Position numbers and translations under genes: made by a program. Below are positions 25,135 through 34,120 of a stretch of DNA of 58,904 nucleotides, one piece after another. Position 1 is the first letter of the stretch. Each line of letters starts with the position of its first letter. This DNA is from UBA11612 sp963976395 (GTDB lineage Bacteria > Pseudomonadota > Alphaproteobacteria > Rhodospirillales > Rhodospirillaceae), in contig CAXBLG010000014.1 in NCBI GenBank assembly GCA_963976395.1, positions 1-58,904 of the forward strand. The letters are read 5' to 3'. The notes below the pieces were generated by a model, which worked only from the letters and a program-made list of their open reading frames with translations, made no database searches and was not told the origin of the DNA.

Positions 25135-26337
25135 TCACGCCGCCGGAGTGTTGAGCGCTTTCACGCCGGGCAATTCTTTACCCTCAAGCCACTCCAAGAA
25201 CGCACCACCAGCAGTCGACACATAGGTCAGCTTATCGAGCACGCCTGCGCCGTTCAGCGCCGAAACCGTATCACCGCCGCCAGCCACCGAGACCAGCGCG
25301 CCGGATTTCGTTAACTCGGCCACGGCCCTCGCCAACGCATTCGTACCCGCATCAAACGGTTTTATTTCAAACGCCCCCAGCGGCCCGTTCCATAGCAATG
25401 TTTTGCAGGACTTGAGTTTGACCTCCAGCGCTTTCACCGTCGCCGGGCCCACATCGAGGATCATCGCATCCGCCGGAACCGCATTGATGTCGCACACGCT
25501 CGCCGCCGCGCCGGCTTTGAACTCGGTCGCGACAACCGCATCCACCGGCAGCACGATTTCACAGCTTACCGACTTAGCCTTGTCCAACACCGCCCGTGCC
25601 GTCTCGGCCAGATCGTGCTCACAAAGCGATTTGCCCACATCAACGCCTTGCGCGTTCAGGAACGTGTTCGCCATGCCGCCGCCGATCACCAGCATGTCCA
25701 CTTTCTGCACAAGGTTATCGAGCAGATCGAGTTTGGTGGAGATTTTGCTGCCGCCGATGATCGCAACCACTTTAGGACGCGGATTAACCAACACGGCTTC
25801 CAGCGCTTCCAACTCCGCCTGCATCTGCCGCCCGGCGTAGGCCGGCAACACATGCGCCAAACCTTCGGTCGAAGCATGAGCGCGGTGAGCCACCGAGAAC
25901 CCGTCGTTGACGTAGACATCGCCCAGGGCCGCCAACTCTTTTACAAACGCCGGATCGTTGGCTTCTTCGCCCGCGTGATAGCGCAGGTTCTCAAGCAACA
26001 GCACATGCCCCGGCTGAAGCCCGGCCACCGCCTGCGCCGCGGTCTCGCCGATGCAATCCTCGGCAAACGCCACATCGTGACCCAGCGCTTGGGATAAGGC
26101 TTTGGCCACCGGTCGCAGGCTCATCTCCGGCACGCGCTTACCCTTAGGACGATCAAAGTGAGAAAGAATAATCACCTTCGCCCGTTTGGCGACAAGGCCG
26201 CGCAAGGTCGGCATGAACCGTTCGATGCGCGTCATGTCCGTCACGCGGCCGTCGTTCATCGGCACGTTAAGGTCGGCGCGCACAAGCACACGCTTGCCGG
26301 CGATCTCCGCCTGACCGATCGTTTTGAAATTGAACAT
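25135..26337 (-). CDS. pgk: Phosphoglycerate kinase
   Basis: Transfers phosphate between 1,3-bisphosphoglycerate and ADP in glycolysis and gluconeogenesis. The protein has 400 residues. It shows the N-domain substrate site VLVRADLNVPM, LSHFDRPKG, the hinge segment VAIIGGSKISTKLDLL, and the C-terminal nucleotide site WNGPLGAFE and VAGGGDTVSAL. I chose ATG 26337 as it begins the family N-terminus (MFNFKTIGQAEIAGKRV), while longer in-frame extensions have no similarity. It is 11 nt downstream of gap, so the two form a glycolytic operon gap-pgk. Confidence 0.97.
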   Translation of the reverse strand: MFNFKTIGQAEIAGKRVLVRADLNVPMNDGRVTDMTRIERFMPTLRGLVAKRAKVIILSHFDRPKGKRVPEMSLRPVAKALSQALGHDVAFAEDCIGETAAQAVAGLQPGHVLLLENLRYHAGEEANDPAFVKELAALGDVYVNDGFSVAHRAHASTEGLAHVLPAYAGRQMQAELEALEAVLVNPRPKVVAIIGGSKISTKLDLLDNLVQKVDMLVIGGGMANTFLNAQGVDVGKSLCEHDLAETARAVLDKAKSVSCEIVLPVDAVVATEFKAGAAASVCDINAVPADAMILDVGPATVKALEVKLKSCKTLLWNGPLGAFEIKPFDAGTNALARAVAELTKSGALVSVAGGGDTVSALNGAGVLDKLTYVSTAGGAFLEWLEGKELPGVKALNTPAA

Positions 26338-26348
26338 AGACGAGCGCG

Positions 26349-27371
26349 CTAGATCAGCTTGCCCATGGTCGCCAGGGTATCGAGCATACGATTGGAGAAG
26401 CCCCACTCGTTGTCGTACCACGACAACACCCGCACGAAGTTACCCGGCATCACCTTGGTCTGCGTCGCATCGAACGTGCTCGATGCAGGATTGTGATTAA
26501 AGTCGATAGACACCAGCGGCAACGTATTCACCGCCAGCACGCCTTTCAGCGCGCCGCCGAAGCTTTTGCCTTCGGCGGCATCGGTCATGGCTTGATTGAT
26601 GGCGTCTTCCGTCGCCGACTTCGACAACACGCATTTCAAATCCACCACCGATACATTGGGCGTCGGCACGCGGATCGACGAGCCGTCCAGCTTGCCCTTC
26701 AGCTCCGGCAGCACTTCTCCCACAGCCGTCGCCGCACCGGTCGATGTCGGGATCATGCTGAGCGCCGCAGCCCGCGCACGGCGCAAATCCTTGTGCAGCG
26801 TATCGACAGTCGCTTGATCGCCGGTGTAAGCGTGAATCGTGGTCATGTAGCCCTGCTCAATTCCGTACAAGGAATGCAGAACATGGGCGACCGGCGCGAG
26901 GCAATTCGTCGTGCAGGAAGCGTTGCTGATGATGATGTGATCTTTGGTCAGCTTGTCGTGGTTCACGCCGTACACAACTGTCAGATCTGCACCCTTCGAC
27001 GGAGCCGAAACCACAACCCGCTTCGCACCCGCATCCAGATGCACCTGCGCTTTATCGCGATCTGTAAAAATGCCGGTACATTCGGCGACAATATCGATGT
27101 TCAGCTCTTTCCACGGCAGTTTCGTGGGATCGCGCTCTTTCAGCGCCTTCACATCGCGGCCGTTCACTTTCATCACATCGCCGGACACCGACACATCGGC
27201 GTTCAGCGGTCCGTGGACCGAGTCGTAACTCAGCAGATGTGCGTTGGAGTCCGCCGGGCCGAGATCGTTAATAGCGACGATTTCTATATCCGAGCGCTTT
27301 GATTCGACCAGAGCCCGAAAAACCATGCGGCCAATGCGGCCAAAACCGTTGAGTGCGACGCGAACTGCCAT
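26349..27371 (-). CDS. gap: Glyceraldehyde-3-phosphate dehydrogenase
   Basis: Oxidises glyceraldehyde-3-phosphate to 1,3-bisphosphoglycerate with NAD. The 340-residue product has the Rossmann motif NGFGRIGR, Asp36 in AINDLG consistent with NAD use, the catalytic Cys153 in SNASCTTNCLAPV, the general-base His in TTIHAYTGDQ, and the C-terminal SWYDNEWGFSNRM. AAGGAAG precedes ATG 27371. Upstream in-frame codons extend the frame without family similarity. It is first in the gap-pgk operon. Confidence 0.97.
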   Translation of the reverse strand: MAVRVALNGFGRIGRMVFRALVESKRSDIEIVAINDLGPADSNAHLLSYDSVHGPLNADVSVSGDVMKVNGRDVKALKERDPTKLPWKELNIDIVAECTGIFTDRDKAQVHLDAGAKRVVVSAPSKGADLTVVYGVNHDKLTKDHIIISNASCTTNCLAPVAHVLHSLYGIEQGYMTTIHAYTGDQATVDTLHKDLRRARAAALSMIPTSTGAATAVGEVLPELKGKLDGSSIRVPTPNVSVVDLKCVLSKSATEDAINQAMTDAAEGKSFGGALKGVLAVNTLPLVSIDFNHNPASSTFDATQTKVMPGNFVRVLSWYDNEWGFSNRMLDTLATMGKLI

Positions 27372-27892
27372 GGGATATTCCGCTTCCTTCTTGATTGAGG
27401 TTTGGACACAGGCTGGTGAGCCGAGGTTCAAAAGCGTCCAAACATAAGAGTAGCCGGAAATACAATAATCGAAGCCGAAATCCAAGCACGGCGGCAAAAC
27501 AGCACTTCCAATGTCCAGAATTCCTGCGTTTTGGAAGGTTCACGGATGAGTTGCAACGGAATCCCGTCCACGCCCGTTTAATAGATGCAGACTAAAGAAT
27601 CGGTGCAACGCCCCCCTTAAACTCGGGACAATATACCGTGACTGGAAATACAGAAATGAAGACGCTAGGCCGGTGATCTATTGTCCATATGCGAGAAATA
27701 TGGAGCGTAATGTGAGAAAATTTCTCAATCACATACTCATCGATACTCGAAACTTGCGCGGAGATGACTGCGATTACTCCCATCACGAGAATTTATACCG
27801 TCGCGCGCTCAATTTTTATTGCCCCTCCTCGCCTAAGACCGTACCCTTTGGGCCTGAACACGCCTCGGTTTGGCTGAACACAGGAGCGCCTT
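27372..27892. other. 521-nt divergent intergenic region
   Basis: Spacer between gap (leftward) and the DUF1800 gene (rightward). It has no coding region I can support: the short open frames have no ribosome site or family resemblance. The gap ribosome site AAGGAAG is at the left end. A perfect short palindrome sits at 27713-27727, and the region around 27590-27800 is AT-rich compared with its flanks. Both promoters should lie here. Confidence 0.6.
27713..27727. promoter_or_regulatory. Palindrome upstream of DUF1800 gene
   Basis: TGAGAAA-A-TTTCTCA is a perfect 15-nt palindrome 166 nt before the DUF1800 start. It may be a regulator site. No regulator is identified. Confidence 0.3.
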
Positions 27893-29491
27893 ATGCTTCC
27901 AGCTAAACCTAAAGACCTACAACTCGCTCTCAACCGCATAACGTTCGGCGCCAGGGATTTTGATGTCCAAAGCGTCGAGTCTTTAGGCTGGGCGACATGG
28001 GTGGACGCTCAGATCCAGCCCCCTGACGGTGATGAACCGGCGTTGGATGCGCATATCAAAGCGCAAACCATGCCCATCAAATATTCCGCCGCTAATCCCA
28101 TGAGCAACGGCACCTGGGAAGCGGTCGATGAGGATCGTCCCCTCCTTTATTTAGACGCCGACATAGAAACGCTCTGGCAGGTCGCCAAACAAGCCGGGAA
28201 AACCATATCGTTCCAGGAGCGCTTCCGCGTTCAACAAGAGTTGGCGGCGGCCACCTGGATCAGAAATGCCCATAGCCAATATCAGCTGCGGGAATTTATG
28301 GCCGACTTCTGGCACAACCACTTCAACATCGGCAAAGCCGAGAACCAACTCGCAACCACATTGCTCCCGGCCTACGACCGTGAGGCGATTCGCCCACATG
28401 TCTTCGGCAATTTCCGCACCATGCTGGAGGCCAACGCCACTTCCCCCTCCATGCTCATGTATCTCGACAACTGGGTGAGCAATGCGGAGACGCCGAACGA
28501 AAACTACGCCCGTGAAATCATGGAACTGCACACCCTGGGCGAAGACGCCTACCTCGGAGTTGGCGGCGATGGTGCGGTTGAACTTGCATCCAACGGCGTA
28601 GCCGTCGGCTTCACCGATCAGGATGTGATCGAAGCGTCCAAAGCGCTCTCCGGTTGGACGATAGAATTCGGCCAGCGGTTCGGCGGCCAGGCGATGCCCT
28701 CCACAGGAAAATTCACCTTCAACGCCTTCCAGCACAACACCACCGCCAGCAAAGTGTTGGGAATAGATTTGTCCGGACTATCGGGCATGGCGCAGGGTCA
28801 GAAATTTCTAGAAATCATCGCCACTCACCCCGCCACCGCAACATTCATATGTACCAAACTGTGCAAGCGCATATTTGGCGATGCGCCGCCGCAAGCCGCC
28901 ATAGATCGCGCGACCGAAACGTGGCTGGCGAACACCGAAGCGCCCGATCAGATCGGCCGCGTTTTGCAATCCATTCTTGTCGATGGCGACGAAATCTTCA
29001 CAGTACCAGCCACTAAAATCCGCCGCCCCTATGAACGGCTCATGGCCCTCTCCCGCACGACCTACACCACAGTGAATGCAGCGACTTACATGACTCTCGC
29101 GCTTGATCCGCTGAATGACGGCCTGTTCGCTTGGCAGGCCCCCAATGGCCGCCCAGACGTAAACGGCTATTGGCTCGCCGCCGGCGCCACTCTGACCACC
29201 TGGAATTTTCTTATGACTTTACCGAATCTCCCAGAGTTCAGCGCCAGCTTTGATGCACAAACGCCGACCGCCGCCGCATCGTCGGCGACCGGGGTCGTGG
29301 AATACTGGGTTGGCCGCATGCTTGGGTTTGAGCCCAACGCCGCCGTGATGAACGCGCTGATCGTTGATCAAGCCGGTCCATACGGCGTTCCCTTTCAACG
29401 CAACATTCCGAACAACGCCGAGAACATCGAACTCGTCTACCGTCGATTGGTGAGCCTCATCGCCACGTCGGAAGAATTTGCGTATCGCTAG
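27893..29491 (+). CDS. DUF1800 family protein
   Basis: A protein of 532 residues of the DUF1800 family, whose members nearly always sit upstream of a DUF1501 gene, as here. Visible features are the N-terminal LALNRITFGARDFDVQSVES, the central FMADFWHNHFNIGK and ARELMELHTLG-like EIMELHTLGEDAYLG, and AQKFLEI followed by TAKLCKRIF-like segments. The biochemical role is not established; links to extracellular polymer or quinoprotein metabolism have been suggested. No signal peptide is obvious. ATG 27893 has GGAG 8 nt upstream. The DUF1501 gene follows after about 10 nt, so the pair is an operon. Confidence 0.88.
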   Translation: MLPAKPKDLQLALNRITFGARDFDVQSVESLGWATWVDAQIQPPDGDEPALDAHIKAQTMPIKYSAANPMSNGTWEAVDEDRPLLYLDADIETLWQVAKQAGKTISFQERFRVQQELAAATWIRNAHSQYQLREFMADFWHNHFNIGKAENQLATTLLPAYDREAIRPHVFGNFRTMLEANATSPSMLMYLDNWVSNAETPNENYAREIMELHTLGEDAYLGVGGDGAVELASNGVAVGFTDQDVIEASKALSGWTIEFGQRFGGQAMPSTGKFTFNAFQHNTTASKVLGIDLSGLSGMAQGQKFLEIIATHPATATFICTKLCKRIFGDAPPQAAIDRATETWLANTEAPDQIGRVLQSILVDGDEIFTVPATKIRRPYERLMALSRTTYTTVNAATYMTLALDPLNDGLFAWQAPNGRPDVNGYWLAAGATLTTWNFLMTLPNLPEFSASFDAQTPTAAASSATGVVEYWVGRMLGFEPNAAVMNALIVDQAGPYGVPFQRNIPNNAENIELVYRRLVSLIATSEEFAYR

Positions 29492-29502
29492 GGGGTATGG
29501 AC

Positions 29503-30732
29503 ATGAACATCTCAAGACGCACCCTTCTCACCAGCGCTTCTGCCGGCGCAGCCTTCACAACCCTCATTCCGGGCGTGAACATCTCTTTTGCGCAAGAGGC
29601 CCAAGCGGGCGGAGACACGCTCATCGTTCTCTTTCAACGCGGGGCCTGCGATTGGCTTCAAATGCTGTCCCCCGCTGGCGATCCAAACTACATCGCCGCA
29701 CGGCCCAGCATCAAAGTCCCCACAACAGGTGTGGCAGCCGGTCTCGGCCTCGATTCCCTGGACGGCGTAGATTTTTTCATGAGCCCCAGCGCCCCGGAAT
29801 TAAAAGCGCTATACGACAGCGGTGATCTTGCGTTCATTCACGCCACCGGTCTCAACACAGCAGACCGCAGCCACTTCACGGTTCAAGACAGCATGGAGAA
29901 AGGCGTCGCCGACGGCGAAGCCGCACAGAACTCCGGATGGCTCGCCCGTCACGTTCAATCGACCGGCGGCCCCGCCTCGGATCTGTCTGTGATCTCCTCA
30001 AGTTCCAGCAATCCGGTATCTTTACTCGGCGAGTCCGGAACGCTTGCCATTGCTGACGCCGCCTCGTTCGAGATTTTGGGCGGAAATTCAAATGCGAATG
30101 TCATTCGCGGCATGAACCCCGGCGGCACGCCGTATCAGGACATCGCAATCAACACCTTGTCAGCCATTGATTCCGTTCAGGGCGGCCTGCTCAAGGTGCC
30201 GGAGAGCGACCCGGGCGTCCAGTACACCAACGGCGCACTCTCCAAATCTTTGAAGTCTCTCGCGCTGCTGATCAAAATGAATCTGGGCGTGAGCGTTGCG
30301 ACGGTCGATTTCGGAAGTTGGGATATGCACAACAGCTTGCCGTCTGAATTTGCCCAGCGCACCACCGAATTTTCCCAGGCCATCAGCGCTTTTTGGGCCG
30401 ACATGGCCGACTATCACGGCAAAATCACTCTCGTAACCATGACCGAGTTTGGACGTCGGCTACAGGAGAATGCCAACCAGGGTACCGATCACGGTTCGGC
30501 ATCAGCGATGATGGTTCTTTCAGGCAATGTCAAAGGCGGTAAAATTTACGGCACATGGCCGGGTCTTGCGTCGAACCAACTGAGCAACGGCGATTTGGCC
30601 GTGACCACCGATTATAGACAAGTGCTGTCGGAAATTATGATCGCCCGCCACGGCGAGCAGAACTTAGAGAACGTATTCCCAACCGTTCAGTACAACCCCA
30701 TCGGATTTATGAACGCCGCTGCAAGCACCTAA
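29503..30732 (+). CDS. DUF1501 family protein, Tat-exported
   Basis: A protein of 409 residues of the DUF1501 family (alkaline-phosphatase-like superfamily). A twin-arginine signal is present (MNISRRTLLTSASAGAAFTT, cleavage after ISFAQEA), so the folded protein is exported to the periplasm. Other features are FQRGACDWLQML, LAFIHATGLNTADRSHF, SWDMHNSL, TMTEFGRRLQEN and GTDHGSASAMMVL, the last two being the metal-site regions of the family. GGGGG lies 7 nt before ATG 29503 but abuts the in-frame ATG at 29497, so 29503 is preferred. It is partner of the DUF1800 gene. The substrate is unknown. Confidence 0.88.
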   Translation: MNISRRTLLTSASAGAAFTTLIPGVNISFAQEAQAGGDTLIVLFQRGACDWLQMLSPAGDPNYIAARPSIKVPTTGVAAGLGLDSLDGVDFFMSPSAPELKALYDSGDLAFIHATGLNTADRSHFTVQDSMEKGVADGEAAQNSGWLARHVQSTGGPASDLSVISSSSSNPVSLLGESGTLAIADAASFEILGGNSNANVIRGMNPGGTPYQDIAINTLSAIDSVQGGLLKVPESDPGVQYTNGALSKSLKSLALLIKMNLGVSVATVDFGSWDMHNSLPSEFAQRTTEFSQAISAFWADMADYHGKITLVTMTEFGRRLQENANQGTDHGSASAMMVLSGNVKGGKIYGTWPGLASNQLSNGDLAVTTDYRQVLSEIMIARHGEQNLENVFPTVQYNPIGFMNAAAST

Positions 30733-30755
30733 CGTTCGGTAACCACGCGACCCAC

Positions 30756-32720
30756 TTACTCCGCTCCGGCGGACACCGAAGCGCGGGCCGAACGCATGTT
30801 GAACGCAAATCCGACAACTAGAAACACAACCACCACCGCCTGCGCCAAAAGAGGTAACGCAGAGGGATAAATTCCAAGCCAGTCAATGCGCGGCCCATCC
30901 ACCGTCATCACCGGCAACATCCCCGCTTCCTCGAGCGCGGCAAATCCTTTGCCCGCCAGCACAAACGCAAGTACGGCGATCAATGCTGAACTGGCCGCAA
31001 AGAACTGACCGATCGGCAAACGCCGCGAGGTTTGCAGCAATACAATGGTCACGATGACCAGTACAATCGCAGCCGCTGCTGTTCCGGCAAGTATGGCCTG
31101 ACCGTTGCCGCTGGTCCAAAGCGCCACATAGAACAGAATGGTCTCAAACACTTCGCGGTACACCACCACAAAAGCCAGAGCGAAAATAAAGAACGCCGAC
31201 TTGCGGGTCAGCACTGCCGACAATTTGTCTTTGATATAAGCCTGCCACTGACCGGCGAGACTCTTCTGGTGCATCCAGACACCGACACCCAGCAACACCA
31301 CGGCTGCGAATATGGCCGAGAACCCTTCGGTCAACTCGCGGTTCGCACCGCTGATATCAATAAGATAAACTGCGGCAGCCCATGTCAGCACGCCTGCCGC
31401 CAACGCTCCGGCCCATCCTGCATGCACGTAGGGTAAAACGTCGCGCCGATCGACCTTCGTTAAAAAGCCGATCATGGCAACAACGACCAGGAGTGCTTCA
31501 AGCCCTTCCCGCAGCAAGATGGTGAAGGCGCCGAGGAAGGCTGTCGTCGCATCGCCTTCAGAAACGGACAGAACCGTTTCCGCCGAAGCAAATAAATCAT
31601 CGACGGTTTGTTTTTGTGCGGCAACTTGATCGACCGGCGCTCCGGCCCCGATGCGGCTGCGGTACTCGACCATCGCCGTTTCCACGCTGATCATAAGATC
31701 GTTGTCGCGGGCCCGCAGCATGGGCTCGACCGGTTCAAAGCCGTCCAAGTAAGACGACAGGGCCAGCGTGGTAGCACGCGAGGCGTCCCCGGCCCGGTAC
31801 GCGTCCAGACTTTCCGCAAGCCGCGCGCGTGCGACGGCGAGCAAACCTTCCGTGCCTTGCTCGACAACGCCGGGATTGGTGCGCAAGTAGCCCATCAGCG
31901 CCCGCGCCGTATCAGAGCTTGTCTCCGCAGCTAACCCCGACTCTGTCGTCTTCACTAAAGATTCGATATTGGGAAACTGAACACGCATGGCTTCGGTGTT
32001 TTGCCATAACATCTCACCTTGGCGCCGCTCTTCCGGCGTGAACGACAATGTTCCCGAATAAAGCGCAACCGCCCAGCGGTCCTCTTCCGAAAGGATGTCG
32101 CGGTAACTGACCATGGACGTTTCATCCAAGCCCTGTGTCACCACTTCATAAAGTGAGAACAGGCTACGTTCGCGCGCTCTCTCCGGGTCGGTAAATGCAA
32201 TCGGCGGCGGGTCGAGCCCTTCAGCCGCCGGTCCGTTTCCATGGCCCTCAAGGCCATGACAACTTGAACACTGTTCCGCATACACCGCCGCGCCGCGCGC
32301 AAGATCGGGGATCGCCGAGGGGGCAACTGGAACCGGATAGGCCGCCAGCAAACTTTCGGCGACACCCCGCGACAAGGCGGCCACGTCGGTCGACGGGGCC
32401 ATCGCATCAATCGCGCTGCGAAGTTGTTCCGCCTGACTAACCAGCGCTTCCTGATTTTCGTTGACCGGTAAAGCAGAAATCGAGGTATGCGCCGTAGCCG
32501 CAAACTCTTTCATTTCTGCGTATTCGAATTCGTTGATAATCGCACCGTCGACAACGGCTTCCGGATAATCCACCGCAATGTAATCCAGCAACTTCCATGT
32601 TTGCCGGACCTCATTGTCGAGGGCAGCATCTTGCGCACGGCTTGGCGTCATGCCCGCAATCGCGATCATGAAAACGAGTCCGGCGGCGAAAATGCCGGAG
32701 CGGCGCAGAGTATTCAGCAT
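30756..32720 (-). CDS. FTR1-type iron permease fused to a cytochrome c domain
   Basis: Inner-membrane high-affinity iron permease of the FTR1/EfeU family with a long periplasmic N-terminal region, 654 residues. After a signal peptide (cleavage after SRAQ, about residue 30) and a helical region there is a class I cytochrome c module with the heme motif CSSCH at residues 151-155 and the possible distal Met in ETSMVSY. A helical linker leads to seven membrane helices. The first iron motif is REGLE at 404-408, the second is REVFE near 522 (REXXE retained). The heme may take part in redox of iron before transport (inference). A Fur-box-like sequence lies about 45 nt upstream. It converges with the DUF1501 gene. 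Confidence 0.92.
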   Translation of the reverse strand: MLNTLRRSGIFAAGLVFMIAIAGMTPSRAQDAALDNEVRQTWKLLDYIAVDYPEAVVDGAIINEFEYAEMKEFAATAHTSISALPVNENQEALVSQAEQLRSAIDAMAPSTDVAALSRGVAESLLAAYPVPVAPSAIPDLARGAAVYAEQCSSCHGLEGHGNGPAAEGLDPPPIAFTDPERARERSLFSLYEVVTQGLDETSMVSYRDILSEEDRWAVALYSGTLSFTPEERRQGEMLWQNTEAMRVQFPNIESLVKTTESGLAAETSSDTARALMGYLRTNPGVVEQGTEGLLAVARARLAESLDAYRAGDASRATTLALSSYLDGFEPVEPMLRARDNDLMISVETAMVEYRSRIGAGAPVDQVAAQKQTVDDLFASAETVLSVSEGDATTAFLGAFTILLREGLEALLVVVAMIGFLTKVDRRDVLPYVHAGWAGALAAGVLTWAAAVYLIDISGANRELTEGFSAIFAAVVLLGVGVWMHQKSLAGQWQAYIKDKLSAVLTRKSAFFIFALAFVVVYREVFETILFYVALWTSGNGQAILAGTAAAAIVLVIVTIVLLQTSRRLPIGQFFAASSALIAVLAFVLAGKGFAALEEAGMLPVMTVDGPRIDWLGIYPSALPLLAQAVVVVFLVVGFAFNMRSARASVSAGAE

Positions 32721-32763
32721 GAAACGTCTTTCTTATGCGAAGTGTGCCAACCTTTCTTGTATT

Positions 32764-32782
32764 GCTAATGAGAATGGATCGC
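32764..32782. promoter_or_regulatory. Fur-box-like site upstream of the iron permease
   Basis: GCTAATGAGAATGGATCGC contains two adjacent hexamers (GCTAAT, GAGAAT), each one mismatch from GATAAT, the repeat unit of Fur boxes. It lies 44-62 nt before the permease start, where it could block transcription in iron-replete cells. Confidence 0.5.
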
Positions 32783-32886
32783 AAGATAAACCTGCGTAAA
32801 CCCATAAGAAATATCTCTGTGGCCTGTCTATTTTGAGGCCTTGCCCACCGCAGTCCCGCACGATTAACTGGTTTGAGAGGACTTAT

Positions 32887-32919
32887 ATGAGCAGTCTAGA
32901 AAAGAGGGGGAGAATCTAA
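32887..32919 (+). CDS. Possible 10-codon leader peptide
   Basis: ATG at 32887, preceded by GAGAGGA, encodes MSSLEKRGRI and stops with TAA, whose last A begins the next gene's ATG (TAATG). It could be a coupling leader or a chance frame. The sequence contains no attenuation-type repeat of one amino acid. Confidence 0.3.
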   Translation: MSSLEKRGRI

Positions 32920-33410
32920 TGACCAGCCTGAAGAATGCAGACATCACTCGGCGCCGCGTCATGACGGCCACCGGCCTCGGGGCCGTTGCCTTAGCAGGGC
33001 TCGCCCGCAGCGCCTCTGCCGCAACCTCTAAAATGACGGCCACCGAAAAAGCCAACGCCAAAGTTGTCGCCGATTTTATGAAAATGTGGAGTGATCCCGA
33101 CTGCACAGGCGAAAAGCTCGCGACCTTTGTCTCCAATAATTGCGTCCTGCGCATGGAGGAAAACAAACCCGCCGTCGAAGGCCGCGCAAATGCTGTCGCG
33201 GCCTTTAATGTTTTCCTTAAAGACGGTCAGCGGTTCGGCATCGACATATTGGATACCTTCGTGATCGGCCCGATTGTCGCCAACTCACGCAGCGATTACG
33301 TGATCGTTCCCGGCAAGGAGCCGACTGGACGCTTTGAGGTCGCGGGCGTGTTCATCTTGCGCGATGGAAAGATCCAGGAGTGGGCCGACTACATCGTGCC
33401 CAAAAGCTGA
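32919..33410 (+). CDS. Tat-exported SnoaL/limonene-epoxide-hydrolase-like protein
   Basis: A protein of 163 residues with a Tat-type signal (TRRRVMTATGLGAVALAG, cleavage after SASA near residue 35) and an NTF2-like fold. The pattern VVADFMKMWSDPDCTGEKLA, then NNCVLRMEENKPAVEGR, AAFNVFLKDG and GVFILRDGKIQEWADYIVP matches the limonene-1,2-epoxide hydrolase/SnoaL group, whose active site has an Asp/Arg/Asp set. Whether it hydrolyses epoxides is not known. GGGGGAGA precedes the ATG. It diverges from the iron permease across about 200 nt. Confidence 0.82.
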   Translation: MTSLKNADITRRRVMTATGLGAVALAGLARSASAATSKMTATEKANAKVVADFMKMWSDPDCTGEKLATFVSNNCVLRMEENKPAVEGRANAVAAFNVFLKDGQRFGIDILDTFVIGPIVANSRSDYVIVPGKEPTGRFEVAGVFILRDGKIQEWADYIVPKS

Positions 33411-33482
33411 AGTGGCCGCCTCGCCCGTCTGTGAAGAGAAATCACGGCAGGCAAAGACGGCTAAATTCTTCAGACTCTATCC

Positions 33483-33914
33483 TTAGCTCGCAAGAGGCTG
33501 TGCGCTTGTCGCTTTGCACTGGCCGGTCCACTCCGACCGTTCATCTTTTTCAGTGCGGACGATGTTGACTGACATGCCCGAACGATCAAGCGTGCCGTCC
33601 CAGCGAGCACCGAACGACCCTTCCCCGGACCATGTAATATCGCCGGTACCGTAAGAACCGACATGCATGGGCGAGAGCATCTTCTTATCCTTGTTGTACA
33701 AGTACAGGCCCTGCAACTCGTCATTATAAACGTAAGTGTCCGAGAACGGCTTTGACTCGTTTAAGGTTTCGCCGTCTTGATCCTTGCCAGTGGTGGCGAT
33801 CGTGCCCTCGCACACCAGCCATTCATCGGCGGCAAACGCACTACTTGCGCCTGCAACCATCAAGGTTCCGGCAACAGCCACGCCTGCAAATCTTGTGAAT
33901 GAAAATGTCCCCAT
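33483..33914 (-). CDS. Small exported protein of unknown function
   Basis: A protein of 143 residues with a signal peptide (MGTFSFTRFAGVAVAGTLMV, cleavage after SAFA near residue 28). The mature part has a cysteine pair (VCEGTI near the N-terminus and TGQCKAT near the C-terminus) that could form a disulfide, with beta-strand-like text between (YLYNKDKKMLSP, GSYGTGDITWSGEGSFGARW). GGAGGAGT precedes ATG 33914; longer in-frame extensions lack a signal. I do not recognise the family. It converges with the SnoaL gene and diverges from the ceramidase-like gene. Confidence 0.65.
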   Translation of the reverse strand: MGTFSFTRFAGVAVAGTLMVAGASSAFAADEWLVCEGTIATTGKDQDGETLNESKPFSDTYVYNDELQGLYLYNKDKKMLSPMHVGSYGTGDITWSGEGSFGARWDGTLDRSGMSVNIVRTEKDERSEWTGQCKATSAQPLAS

Positions 33915-34120
33915 GGCGATACTCCTCCTGTCAGCCACATCGGATGAAAGGGGCACCGCCCGGCGCGGTCCCCGGTGGAATGGACCTAAGGGCGCAACCC
34001 TATTTCCGCAAGAGGGGTTTGTGCGTGAATTGACTGTAATTTTTTGCAGCGCACAAAGGCACGCCACCCGATACGCGCGCACCAAACACAGCTATCATCG
34101 AACGCGGGGGACCACCGCAC

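Noticed and set aside
27673..27906. Open frame before the DUF1800 gene
   Set aside because: It runs into the DUF1800 start in another frame, has no ribosome site and unusual composition. Treated as spacer.
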